Shown here piece by piece: positions 20,545 to 31,345 of a DNA stretch of 64,000 nt. Position 1 is the stretch's first letter. Each line of letters starts with the position of its first letter. The stretch spans positions 1-64,000 of the forward strand of contig JAVHXO010000004.1 of NCBI GenBank assembly GCA_031119525.1, read 5' to 3'. The stretch comes from Spiroplasma sp. (lineage in GTDB: Bacteria > Bacillota_I > Bacilli_A > Mycoplasmatales > VBWQ01). Below the pieces are notes generated by a model. The model saw only the letters and a program-made list of their open reading frames with translations. It was not told where the DNA came from and did not search any database. The position numbers and the translations under genes were made by a program.

Positions 20545-22239
20545 ATGAAAAAAAAGAAAAAATTACTACCATTAATTAGTTCTTTAACTTTACTATCAGC
20601 ACCAATTGTTTTAGTAACTGCTTGTAGTTATGAAATTAATCGTTACCAAGCAGCCCTACCAAATGATTTACAAAATCGAATTCTATTTGATTTTATTGGC
20701 GTTAATTATAGTGTTGATGCTAAATCGCACTTTAGTTCAATTTATAAACAAGGAATGGAATTTATTAAAAAAGAAGTTGAAGGAATTATGGCGCAACAAG
20801 AATTTTTTAATTTTTTCACTAAAAAATTAGGTTATTCTGATGATTTAGCTAATGCCACCTTCACTGAAATTAAAGATACTCTTGGACTTAATATTCTAGC
20901 AGCTGATTATTTTAATACCATTAATAGTGGTAAAAGTTTTGATAGCAAAGATACAACAAAATTAATTTTCCAAACTGATAACTGACATCAATTTGGAACA
21001 ACACGATTTGATTATCAAAATACTGAATTTTATCGCAAAAATAATCCTAACGAAATTTTTACAGCTTCATATTTATATAGTGATTTAACTGATCAAACAA
21101 AAGACGATACTATTAAAGAAGTTGCTAAACATGCTGATGATCAATATCATAATGAAATTAGTAAACTAACAGAAAACAAACTAAAATGGGATAGTCCAAC
21201 AACTCCTGTGCAAACAGTGCCAGACTTTGATTCAACAGCACCTAATGGTGTTCAAGAATATCAAAAAAAATTAGAACGTTTTAAATGATGATTACGTTTT
21301 CGTTATCAACAATACTACTACTCAGTTATTTTGCCAGAATTAAATCAAACATTATTTTCAATGGCAAACATTTTAGACACAATTTTAAGAATTAATGTTG
21401 ATGGTAATAAGCGCACAGTGCAAATTGACAATAGTAAGTATGCTGGGCAATTACAAAAATGAGGGCCTAATGAAACTTGAACTTCAAACTATCGTTTTGT
21501 TTGAGATTATACAACTAATAAAAATACTGCCTTAGCAATCAATAAAGACTGAAGTAACCCTGATGAAACAAAAAATACAGCGCTACCTGATTTAATGTTA
21601 GATGAAAAAACTTTAAATCCTAAATTTTTAAATCGTTTAGCAGCAACTGATAAAACATTAAAAACTACTGTTGACCCAGTCTTTGGTATTAATGGGTTTG
21701 TTAGTGATCCTAGTTCAAAACCTTACAGTACTAACGTTCAAGAGCGAATTACTAGTGGGTGACCAAATAATACCGATGGTACTCACTTCTGAATTAAAGA
21801 TAATAAAGGAAGTTTCGCCTATGCTGCACCAATTTACTGAATTGATGTCGTACAAAATCTTAACTTTAACTTTTATCAAAAACAATCAACTGAAAATCAA
21901 TTAATTGTTAATACAGCAGATGATTATAAAGGGCTAATTTCTCGTTGAAAACTTCCTGAAAATAGTTCAACATCTAATTCTAAATTCTCGCAATACCTTC
22001 GTGCTGATTATTTATCTTCAACAACACCAAGTGATCAGTATATAACTACCCAAAAAATGAAATGAAATCTTTTCTGACAAATGATTTACTCACTTGCAGC
22101 ACAAGTTGATAGTAATGCTAATAAAAAAGTAGCTGAAGAAAACTTCACTGCAGCAGCTAAAGTATTATTTCCAAAATATATTAAAAAAGAAAACATTTAC
22201 AATATTGACTTTTGAAATGCCGTAAGTTCATATTACTAG
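20545..22239 (+). CDS. Lipoprotein, HinT-interacting complex P60-like
   Basis: 564 residues. Leader MKKKKKLLPLISSLTLL, then SAPIVLVTAC with a clear lipobox. The mature protein is extracellular and has long helix-rich stretches and many TGA-coded Trp. The C-terminus (KVLFPKYIKKENIYNIDFWN) resembles what I remember of the P60 family. It starts 20 bases after the P80-like gene, with its own AAAGGA site, and is followed by a terminator before the HIT gene. P60 and P80 form a surface complex with cytoplasmic HinT in Mycoplasma hominis. The biological role of the complex is not settled. Confidence 0.65.
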
Positions 22240-22249
22240 TCAATAAAAT

Positions 22250-22282
22250 AAAAAACCATGATGAAATTCATGGTTTTTTATT
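22250..22282 (+). terminator. Terminator after the P60-like gene
   Basis: AAAAACCATG/CATGGTTTTTTATT hairpin with T-tract, 12 bases after the stop. Confidence 0.75.
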
Positions 22283-22350
22283 GCATTATATGATATTTTA
22301 CTTTACTTTTATTATATAAGATATAATTAAATTATGAATGAGGTGGAAAA

Positions 22351-22788
22351 GTGTTAGAAAAACCTGATTGTCTTTTTTGTCAAATTATTAAAGATAAAGA
22401 AAATCTGATTTATCAAGATAAAAATACAGCAGCATTTTTAGATATATTCCCAGTTGAAAAAGCTCATATCTTAGTTGTTCCCAAAAAACATTCCGATACT
22501 TGACTTGCAACTGATGAAGGAGATTTGATTGCAACAAATATTACCGCACAAAAATTAGCTAAGAAGTTGTTGAAAGTTTTTCCCAATAAAATTCAAGGTT
22601 TTAATATCGTGATTAATAACGGAAAAATCGCCAACCAAGTGGTCTTCCATTTTCATATTCATGTTATTCCAAAATTTAATGCTAACCAAGGATTTGAAAT
22701 TATTCATAAAGAAAATGATGCAGAAATGAAAGAACTTGAAATAACAAGAAAAATATTAAAAGAAAATTTAAATGAAAGAGGGAATTAG
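22351..22788 (+). CDS. hinT: HIT family hydrolase (HinT)
   Basis: 145 residues. The histidine-triad motif HFHIHVIP lies near residue 110. Family features CLFCQIIKD (Zn cysteines), FLDIFPVEKAHILVVPKKH and GFNIVINNG are all in order. HinT-type proteins hydrolyse purine nucleoside phosphoramidates. The start is a GTG with AGGTGG 5 bases upstream. It follows the P80/P60-like lipoproteins as in the Mycoplasma hit locus, but a terminator separates them, so it may have its own promoter (TATAAT near 22320). Confidence 0.93.
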
Positions 22789-22791
22789 TAT

Positions 22792-23160
22792 ATGAAAAAA
22801 GCTATCAAAAATCAATTAACAGTTGGTAAAATTCTAATTATCCTGGGTGGTTTATGAATTATTATTTACAGCATCCTTTCTGCTGCTAATGTTTATAAAC
22901 CAGATCATTATGGCTGATTACTTTCTTGACAAATAATGTTGGTTATGGGAATTATTTATTTTATTACACCATACTCAGTTAAACCAGATATTTGAACAAG
23001 ACTTTGAGCAATTGCCATTTGTGCTTTATCAGTGTACATCATCGTTTATTGTTTCACACGCCCTGAGCTTGATTACAATTTAGTTTGAACTTATTTGAAT
23101 CCATTACCACATTTTGTTGTTGTGATTGGTACTGTGTTCTGATTTATTCAAGGTAAATAA
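22792..23160 (+). CDS. Putative membrane protein, four TM helices, 122 aa
   Basis: Four hydrophobic segments (about residues 10-29, 44-60, 68-88 and 100-118). It has an unusually high number of Trp residues, almost all coded by TGA, so it disappears under the standard code. It starts 3 bases after the hinT stop with AAAGAGGG upstream, so it is co-translated with hinT. No family recognised; the link to HinT is only positional. Confidence 0.75.
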
Positions 23161-23184
23161 AATAAATATTGTTGGGGTAATAAA

Positions 23185-23220
23185 AAATGAGTAATTGATT
23201 ACTCATTTTTTATTTTATTA
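23185..23220. terminator. Terminator between convergent genes
   Basis: TGAGTAAT/ATTACTCA stem with A-tract before and TTTTTTATTTTATT after. It can serve both the hinT unit and the yhaM unit. Confidence 0.7.
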
Positions 23221-23222
23221 AA

Positions 23223-24185
23223 TTATTTTGGTTGTTTTTTGGGTGGTTTATAAAAATTCCGACCCTCCAAAACTACTAAACGACTTGTCATCTCACCAGG
23301 GTTAATTTCTTTTAAGTTTTCATCAATGATTGTTATTTTGGCATCCAAATTATCAATTTGATGGACAAGCTCAGCTTCCATTGTTTTTGGTAGGACGGGT
23401 GAACCAAAATCATGTTTACCATGACTTGCTAAAATCATATGTTGTAATAAAATAACACTAGAATCCTGATCATTAATTTTTAAGTCATGGCAGGCAACTT
23501 TAATTTGCTCACTACCAATAACAATATGACCAACCATCGCCCCTTGGAAGGTAAAACTAGTTACTAATTGCGGACCTAATTCTCAAATTTTACCAAAATC
23601 ATGCATAATAATTCCAGCATAAAGTAAATCTTGGTTGATATCACGATCATGATAAATCTTAACAAGTTCTTTAGCAACTTTTAACATTGTTGCTGTATGC
23701 CATAATAATCCACTGCGAACACTATGATGAACACGAACGGCTGCTGGGCGAATAGTAAATTCTTCTTGATATTTTTTTAATAAATATAAAACAATTTTTT
23801 TTAGGATTGGATCAGCAAAACTTTCAACGGTGTGAATAATATCTTTCCATTCTTTTTCAATTTTAATTGGCGCACTTAAAATTAAATCTTGATAATATTG
23901 TTCAGCTTCTTTATCTGATAAAACTTGATAATGATTAATTTTTAATTGTAAGTCATTATTATAACGCAAACTATTAACTTCAAATTTAACTACTTTACCC
24001 AACTTCAATGCTTGAATATCTTCTTCTTTAGCATCCCATAATCGAGCATTAATCATCCCAGAGTTATCTTGTAAGAATAAATTAAGATAAGTATTATTGT
24101 TGTTAGCAACACCTTGTCAAACACGTTTAACCAAAGTCACTAACTCATACTTATTATTTTCAACAATATCTTTAATTTTAATCAT
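23223..24185 (-). CDS. yhaM: 3'-5' exoribonuclease YhaM (CbfA family)
   Basis: 320 residues, the family's usual length. An N-terminal OB-fold nucleic-acid-binding domain (YLNLFLQDNSGMINARLWDA) is followed by an HD phosphohydrolase domain with HHSVRSGLLWHTATM, IIMHDFGKI and ILASHGKHDFGSPV. It degrades RNA from the 3' end in the cytoplasm. Its ATG overlaps the phosphohexomutase stop by 8 bases. The C-terminus (KPPKKQPK) is basic. Confidence 0.9.
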
Positions 24186-25875
24186 CTTTTAAATGCTCCT
24201 TATTTACTGGAATTTTTAGATATTTTTTTGCTAATTCAAAATACATATTATTCATTTTTGTTTTTGCTGCGTCAATACTTTTATCAATACAAACAAAATA
24301 AAACTTAATTTTCGGTTCAGTACCACTTGGTCGAACAGCAAATCAAGAACCATCAGCAAAATAAAACTTTAATAAATTTTGCCCTGGCATCTGATAAAGA
24401 CCATGAAGATAATCTTCTTTTTTTGTTAAAGTAATATTTGCCAAACTAGGAATTTGTGTTGTTCTTAAAGTATCAATCATATTACTAATTTGTTTTTGCC
24501 CCTGTTGTCCCTTTAAAATAATATTAACCGTATAGCAATAATAATAGCCAAATTTTTGATAAATGCAAGTTAAAACATCAACCAAGGTTTTTTGTTGTTG
24601 TAAATAATATCAAGTAGCTTCAGCTAAAACCATCGCTGCTTGAATTCCATCTTTATCTCGGGTAATATCTTTAATAACATAACCATAAGCTTCTTCAAAA
24701 CCAAATACAAAATTAAGATCACGAGTTTGTTCTTTTGCGATTTCACCACCAATTCATTTAAAACCAGTTAAGGTTTTAATTACTTGACAACCATAACTCT
24801 CAGCCACTTGATCTGATAAAGTACCAGTAACAAAAGTGTTATACATAACAGGATTTTTGGGGATAATTTTTCGCGTTTGATAATGACTTAAAAGATATTC
24901 TAACAAAATTGGTGCTGTTTCATTACCATTCAATAAAACATAATCACCTTGATGACGAACTGCAATTCCAATCCGATCAGCATCGGGATCATTCAAAATT
25001 ACTAAATCAGCATGATGTTTTTTAGCATACTTAATTGCTAAATTGAAAGTTGCTTTAACTTCAGGATTCGGCGAAACAACACCTTTAAAATCAGGATCAT
25101 AATCTGCTTGTTCTTTTACAATAATTACTCGATAACCCGCTTGTTCTAAAATTGGCACAACTCATTGTCTTGAAGTACCATGCAAGTTTGAAAAAATAAT
25201 TTTAATATTCCGTTTTTTATTAGGATAAAATTGTAAATTTTTAATATCAGTGCGATATTGATTTTCAATTGTAATTGGAACTTCTTTAATTAAGTTTTTA
25301 TTATATTGAAAATTAAAATCAAATTGTTCTGGTAATGTTTTCATATTTTTAGCAATAATATTAGTTACATTGGGTAAAAATTGACACCCATTTTCATCAT
25401 AAATTTTATAACCATTATATTCTGGAGGATTATGACTAGCAGTAATGACAATTCCTGCTAAAGCATTAAGTTTTCTAATACTATAAGATAATACTGGCGT
25501 TGGACGTAATTCATTATCTTTAAACAAATAAGCATTAATATTATGATAGGCTAAAACTTTAGCTGTTAATAAAGCAAATTCTGCTGAGAAATGACGATTA
25601 TCATGAGCAACAACAACCCCACGATTTGCTAATTCTTGTTGGGAAAAAACAGCAAGCAAATATTTAATAACTGCAGTTGTTGCTTTAATAATTGTTACTT
25701 CATTAATTTTACTTGTTCCTGGACCTACTGTTGCTCGTAATCCAGCAGTACCAAATTCTAAATCATCACTGAAAGCTTCAATAATTTCTTTTTTATTCAT
25801 CTTATTTAATTGATCTTGCAAATGTTTTGGCAAAACTTGTTGTTTTCAAATTTGAAAATTTTCAGGTAAACTCAT
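24178..25875 (-). CDS. Phosphoglucomutase/phosphomannomutase
   Basis: 565 residues of the alpha-D-phosphohexomutase family. The phosphoserine loop is [15 protein letters not shown] (about residue 145). The Mg2+ loop is [10 protein letters not shown], and the sugar-phosphate loop near the end is [26 protein letters not shown] is the usual N-terminal signature. It interconverts hexose 1- and 6-phosphates, linking glycolysis to glycolipid or polysaccharide precursors. The start at 25875 follows GAAAGGAACC. It is first in an operon with yhaM. Confidence 0.93.
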
Positions 25876-25961
25876 ATGGTTCCTTTCTTAAAATACTTTA
25901 CTATTTTAATTATATAATAATTCAATTAGCTAAAAGTGTTTAATTTTAATTCTCATTGTTA

Positions 25962-25998
25962 ATAAAAATGTGTTTTATGATAAAAATAAAACACATCG
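25962..25998 (-). terminator. metK terminator
   Basis: Perfect 11-bp stem ATGTGTTTTAT/ATAAAACACAT with TTTTTATT on the minus strand, 9 bases past the metK stop. Confidence 0.8.
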
Positions 25999-26006
25999 GC
26001 AATTAT

Positions 26007-27215
26007 TTAAATTATTGGCAATTTAGGCAAGTATTTTTGTAGCTGTTTAACTTTATCCAATTTTTCCCATGGTAAATTTAAATCATCACGACCAAAGTGA
26101 CCAAAAACTGCTAATGGTTGATATTTTTGATTTAATAAGTTCAATTGATTAATAATGCCACTAATACTTAAATCAAAATTTTGATAAATAATTTCAATTA
26201 ACTGTGGTTCAGTTAATCCTGTTGCCACAGTATCATAAGTGTTAACAAAGACTGAAATTGGTTTAGGTAGTCCAATCGCATAAGCAATTTGAATTTGACA
26301 AACATCTGCTAAACGAGCAGCAACAATATTTTTGGCAATATAGCGAGCAAAATAAGCACCACTACGATCAACCTTCGTTGGATCTTTACCAGAAAAAGCC
26401 CCACCACCATGTGCTGTTTTACCACCATAAGTATCAACAATAATTTTTCTGCCAGTTAATCCTGTATCACTCGCTGGACCACCAATGACAAAATTTCCTG
26501 CTGGGTTAATTAAAGTTTCAAAATCTGTGTTTAACTTATATTTATTAACAACAAATAAAATAATTTCTTTTTTAATAAATTCTTCAAATTTCTTTTTATG
26601 ATAATTTTCTGTATGTTGAATACTCATTAAAATAGTATTAATCTTTAAATGATTTGGATTTTCTTGATCAATTGTTACTTGTGCCTTCATATCTGGTCTT
26701 GCATCTTTGAATAAACCCTTTTTTCTTAAATCATTGGCTCTAATTAATAATTGATGAGCTAAAACAATTGGTAGTGGCATATAATCTTTTGTTTCTAAAC
26801 AAGCAAAACCAAACATCATACCTTGATCACCAGCTCCAATTTCTCGATCTTTTTTTTCTACTGCATGCAAAATATCTGGTGATTGTTCATGAATTAAAAC
26901 TTTAATTTCACAAGTATTAACATTAAAACCTATGTCATCAGCCACATAACCTAAATCAGTTAAAATTTTAATGGCAGTTTTCTTTGCTAACTCCCGCACA
27001 TTAAGCATTTGCAATTTAACACTATGAACTTCACCACCAATTAAAAGAAAATTCTTGGTGATAAAAGTTTCACAAGCAACTTTAGCATTTTTATCAACGG
27101 CCAAAATTGCATCCAAAATCCCATCAGAAATTTGATCACAAATTTTATCTGGATGACCTGGGGCGACTGATTCACTTGTGAATAAATGGTGATTTGAATA
27201 AGTTTTACTTGTCAT
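26007..27215 (-). CDS. metK: S-adenosylmethionine synthetase
   Basis: 402 residues, full length. Makes SAM from methionine and ATP. The N-terminal motif is SESVAPGHPDKICDQISDG, the central ATP hexapeptide region is GAGDQGMMFGFAC, and the phosphate loop is GGGAFSGKDPTKVDRS. It has no TGA codon; its one Trp near the C-terminus (LPWEKLDK) is TGG. Monocistronic, with its own terminator. I saw no SAM riboswitch in the short upstream gap. Confidence 0.97.
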   Translation of the reverse strand: MTSKTYSNHHLFTSESVAPGHPDKICDQISDGILDAILAVDKNAKVACETFITKNFLLIGGEVHSVKLQMLNVRELAKKTAIKILTDLGYVADDIGFNVNTCEIKVLIHEQSPDILHAVEKKDREIGAGDQGMMFGFACLETKDYMPLPIVLAHQLLIRANDLRKKGLFKDARPDMKAQVTIDQENPNHLKINTILMSIQHTENYHKKKFEEFIKKEIILFVVNKYKLNTDFETLINPAGNFVIGGPASDTGLTGRKIIVDTYGGKTAHGGGAFSGKDPTKVDRSGAYFARYIAKNIVAARLADVCQIQIAYAIGLPKPISVFVNTYDTVATGLTEPQLIEIIYQNFDLSISGIINQLNLLNQKYQPLAVFGHFGRDDLNLPWEKLDKVKQLQKYLPKLPII

Positions 27216-27289
27216 AATAGTTCCTCTTTCTTAAATTTCTTAATCTTCTTAGGTTCTTACTTTCCTTTGTTGGCCTTACTAATTTAATT

Positions 27290-28261
27290 TTAAACAACAT
27301 TAACTACCCAAGGTTGAATTTCAGTTTTAAAAATATCTTTGATTTCTGGCTCATTAATTAATGCATGTTTACCAGTAAAAATAAAATGATATTTCTGATG
27401 TGGTTTTCATTTTTTATTTAAAACTCGCAATTGATGAAAATCGCTAAAAACATCATCACCACTTTGCAAGATTAAAGTTGGTTGGGTTAAATTACGAATA
27501 ATCTTCGGAGTTTTTTTATTCAATTGTTTAAATTGTCATAAAAAATTTAAACTTCAAACTTGTTTTAAAGTATATCTTTGTTTCATATTAGTAATGTAAG
27601 CATTATTATTAGAAATATCTTCAGGTTCAATATAAATTGGTAATTTAACATTCCGATTAAAGAAAAAGGCAATAATAACTTTAAAAAATAATAATAAAGA
27701 AAACGGATAAAGATTATTTTTCGTAATTAAATTACTAATAATTAATCCATCAACTTGTTGATTATCTTGGCAAGCAGAACTAGCAATGCAAGCACCAATT
27801 GCTTCACCAAATAAAATAATTTTATGATTAGGATATTTAGTTTTAATTGCTTTAACAACATCCTTAGTATCATTAATATCAGTATTTAATGATTGAAATT
27901 TTCAATCAGTAAGATTTTTACCAACACCACGGCGATCATAAGCAATTAACGATCACTGTTCTTGGTAACAAAGATTACTTAAAAATTTGAAATCATCTTT
28001 TTGTCCTTGCAAATCATGAATTCCAACAATAATAACATTACTTTTTTGATTAATTTGCTGATAAATTTTTAATTGATACTGATCTCTTGTCAAAATAAAT
28101 TTGTCACGGAATTCTGGAGCTTGATTAATACTAACCTTATCTTTAGGAATTTTTTTAAGTTTGATTATTCGTAAAATAATCAAAAATAAAACTAATAAAA
28201 TTAATGCAATAATGCCATATAATTCATGATTAGCAAGAAAGAAATTAAAAAAACCTTTCAT
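27290..28261 (-). CDS. Alpha/beta hydrolase-fold membrane protein lacking the usual serine
   Basis: 323 residues. One N-terminal membrane helix (about residues 15-33) anchors a cytoplasmic alpha/beta hydrolase domain: IVGIHDLQGQKDDF, then SLIAYDRRGVGKN. Where serine hydrolases have GxSxG, this protein reads FGEAIGACIA, so the nucleophile is Ala. The acid (QSGDDVFSDF) and the histidine (TGKHALINEPE) are kept. It is related to the S33 peptidase/monoacylglycerol lipase group, but may be a pseudoenzyme. It sits 24 bases downstream of ymdB on the same strand and is likely co-transcribed. Confidence 0.75.
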
Positions 28262-28285
28262 TTTTAGTTCTTCACCACCTAGTTT

Positions 28286-29119
28286 TTAAAATAAAATTAA
28301 TTGTTGTTTTTCTGGAGTAATAAAAATTCGCTCTAACTTAATTGGTAAGTTAGTTTGATCATCAACTGTTAGAAGGACAGCACAAAATTGCCCTTGACCA
28401 GTTGCTGGTTGAAATTTAGCTGGTAATAATGTTTTTTCTCGATAAATAACTTCATCGGGATTAGCACCAATAATTGAATCATAAACACCAGTCATACCAA
28501 TATCACTAATATAAGCAGTTTTTTTGGGAAGTAATCGATTATCAGCAGTCTGAACATGAGTGTGAGTACCAACAAGAGCAGTAATTTTACCATCAAAATA
28601 TCAAGCTAAAGCTAACTTCTCAGCCGTTGCTTCAGCATGAAAATCAATAATATGAATATCACTCCGCTCTTTTTTGTTTTTTGCTTCAAATTGTAATAAA
28701 GTTTCTAAAGCAAAATAAGGGTTATCAGATTTATCCATGAAGGTACGACCAATTAAATTAGTTACACGAACTTTTTTCTTGTTTTTTGTTGTTACTAAAA
28801 TCGTACCGTTACCTGGATGATAAGGATTAAAGTTTAATGGACGCAACAAATCTTTGTGGTCTTTAATATAATTAATAACATTAGTTGTTGGAGCAAAAAT
28901 ATGATTACCTGAAGTAATAACATCAACGCCAATTTTTTTTAATTCTTGATAATGTTGGAGTGAAATTGATTTACCATGAGTAACATTTTCACCATTAGCA
29001 ATAATAAAATCAAGGTTTTCATTACAATCTTGTAAATAATTTTTAATCTTGGGAATTCATTCTTGCGTTACTTTTCTTCCCTCTTGACCATAAATATCGC
29101 CAATTATTAAAAATTTCAT
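28286..29119 (-). CDS. YmdB-family metallophosphodiesterase
   Basis: 277 residues. The metal-binding residues of the family are all visible: GDIYG (residue 7), NGENVTHG, SGNHIF, DFHAEATAEK and GTHTHVQTAD. The IGMTG and GVYDSIIG motifs also match. In Bacillus the enzyme hydrolyses 2',3'-cAMP and affects RNA decay and biofilm genes; the Mollicute role is unproven. It lies between ylxM-ftsY upstream and the hydrolase downstream. GENVT and GNHIF are small changes from the usual GENAA and GNHTW. Confidence 0.88.
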
Positions 29120-29154
29120 TATTTTTACTCCTTATTTTAATTTTTGCCACTTAG

Positions 29155-29469
29155 TTATATTTTATCAATTTCTTGTAATTTTAAAACAAATTGTTCTTCT
29201 TTATGTTGATCATAAATACTTTTTCTTGCTTGATACTTTTTAAATAATTGTAATTTTACTTCATAATCATCTAATATTTTAATTGTTTTAATTAAACTAT
29301 CATAAACAGCATTACGAGATACACCTAGTAATTTAGCAATTTCTTGTAAAGAATGGTTTTTAAAAACATACTGGTGAAAATATTCTTGTTGTTTTGCTGT
29401 TAATAAATTTTTATAAAGTAAAAATAAACTATAATAACGCTCAATTTTTGTTAAATCCAAATTACTCAT
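29155..29469 (-). CDS. ylxM: Putative SRP-associated HTH protein YlxM
   Basis: 104 residues of the UPF0122 (YlxM/p13) family. A winged-helix/sigma-like HTH spans about residues 22-72 (LTAKQQEYFHQYVF, then SLQEIAKLLGVSRNAVYDSL). The family stimulates the SRP GTPase Ffh in streptococci and is usually encoded beside ftsY or ffh. Here it overlaps the ftsY stop by 8 bases, which supports the call. Confidence 0.9.
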   Translation of the reverse strand: MSNLDLTKIERYYSLFLLYKNLLTAKQQEYFHQYVFKNHSLQEIAKLLGVSRNAVYDSLIKTIKILDDYEVKLQLFKKYQARKSIYDQHKEEQFVLKLQEIDKI

Positions 29470-30475
29470 TTTCTACTCCAACACTTGTTTGACTAAATAA
29501 ATCACGAGTTAAATTATATAAGTACTCTTCTAAATTGAACTCTTCTAAATCAGTAACTTTTTCTCCTAAACCAACTAGTTTAACTGGAATATCCAAATAT
29601 TCTTTAATTGCTAAAATAATACCACCTTTTGCTGTACCATCCATTTTTGTTAAAGCAATCGCTGAAACGGGAACAATTTTTTCAAATTCTTGTGCTTGAA
29701 TTATCCCATTTTGTCCGGTTGTTGCATCCAAAACTAAAATTACTTCATCTGGTTGATGTCCTAATTTTTGGTTAATAATTTTATTAATTTTATTTAATTC
29801 CTGCATTAAATTAGCTTTGTTTTCTAATCTACCCGCTGTATCTATTAAAACAACATCATAATCATTTTTTAAAGCTTGATCAAGACCTTGATAAACAACA
29901 CTAGCTGGATCTTGTTTAGAATTTGCTGGTTCTTGAATTGCTACATCAATTTTTTGCGCTCAAAGTTTTAATTGTTGCACAGCCCCAGCACGAAAAGTAT
30001 CAGCAGCAATCAATAACGGCTTCTTACCTTGAATTTTTAATTTTGCTGCTAACTTTGCGATTGTTGTTGTTTTACCATTACCATTAACACCAACAACTAA
30101 AAAACATGATAAAGATTGCTGATTGAAATTAAGTTTTGTTGAAAGTACTTCACCATCAGTATAAATTGTAAACATTTTATCTAAAATAATATCGTTAATA
30201 TCTGAAGAATTAGTAATTTTAAGAATTCTCGTTTCATCAGCAATTTCTTTAACAATCTTAGCAGAAACCTTTGGTCCAACATCAGCACCAATTAAAATTT
30301 CTTCCAATTCATCAAAATATGCTTGGTTAATTGTTCGATGCCTACTTGCTAATAATTTTAATTTTGTTGTAAACGATGAACGAGATTTTTTTAATCCTTG
30401 TTGATAATTATTATCTTGTGCTTTTTGATTTTTATCACGAAATAATTTTGCTTTTAACTTTGCAAAAAATGCCAT
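29462..30475 (-). CDS. ftsY: Signal recognition particle receptor FtsY
   Basis: 337 residues. Receptor GTPase for co-translational targeting of membrane proteins. A short basic N-terminal region (residues 1-45) replaces the long acidic A domain of enterobacteria. The NG domain shows [15 protein letters not shown] (G1), [16 protein letters not shown] (G3), [10 protein letters not shown] (G4) and [13 protein letters not shown] (G5). Trp after QLKL is TGA. It is translationally coupled to ylxM. Confidence 0.96.
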
Positions 30476-30644
30476 TTGTAATCACCTTATATTTTTAATA
30501 TCACATAACAATAATTATACAATAAAGCAAAGTAATTAATAAAGATATCAAATTAAGTTTATTGTTTATTAAATTGAAAAGTAATATCATTATAATTATC
30601 TAAGTTCAACATTTAACAAACAAAAAAATTAAAGGAGGTTATTA

Positions 30645-31313
30645 ATGAAAGAAAAAAATTCGTTGTTAGCAACTTTTGAAAAAATTGTTCGTGCCAGAAG
30701 ATCAATTAGAAAATTTACTAATCAAAAAATTGATGACAAAACATTAAATTCAATTTTAACTTCAGCTAATTATTGCCCAAGTTCTTTTGGTTTAGAACCA
30801 TGAAAAGTTTTAGTAATTAAAAATCAAACATTAAAGGCAGAATTACAAAAATTTTGCTTTAATCAAATACAAGTTACTAGTTGTTCACACTTTCTTGTAA
30901 TTTTAACATGTAAGAAAAAAATGTTTGCTCAAGATCATCCGTGATTTTTAAAACGTATGAAAGACAAAAGAAGTATGACTAATGTCAATGAAATAAATGA
31001 TTTCTACCAAAATCGCTTCATGATTTATATGAAAGAAATTAGTGATTGAGATCAATGAGCAATTCGGCAAAGTTATATTCTATTGCAAACAATCTTATTG
31101 GCAACAACAGCACATAATATTGCAACTAGTCCCATGGAAGTAACTGATACTCAGGGACTAATTAATTATTTAGAAGAGAATGTTCTTCACCCAAATGAAA
31201 AAGGAAATTATAATAGCCCAGTAACAATCGCCTTGGGTTATCGTGATCCTGATTATCAGCCTAGGAAGAAAATAATTAATCCGTTAAATGAAACTTTTAC
31301 TATTATTGAATAA
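30645..31313 (+). CDS. FMN-dependent nitroreductase family protein
   Basis: 222 residues. Typical nitroreductase start RARRSIRKFTNQKID (FMN phosphate-binding arginines) and SSFGLEPWKVLVI, followed by ATTAHNIATSPMEV and an ending with IALGYRDPDYQPRKK. It reduces nitro compounds, quinones or similar with NAD(P)H; the natural substrate is unknown. AAAGGAGG 7 bases before the ATG is a near-perfect ribosome site. Monocistronic, divergent from ftsY. Confidence 0.9.
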
Positions 31314-31345
31314 AAAAGAGTAAGTTAACTTACTCTTTTTTATTT
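31311..31345. terminator. Bidirectional terminator
   Basis: AAAAAAGAGTAAGTTAACTTACTCTTTTTTATTT, a near-perfect palindrome between convergent genes. It overlaps both stop regions. Confidence 0.8.

Noticed and set aside
26007-27240. SAM riboswitch before metK.
   Set aside because: The upstream gap is short, and I see neither the K-turn nor the conserved core elements.
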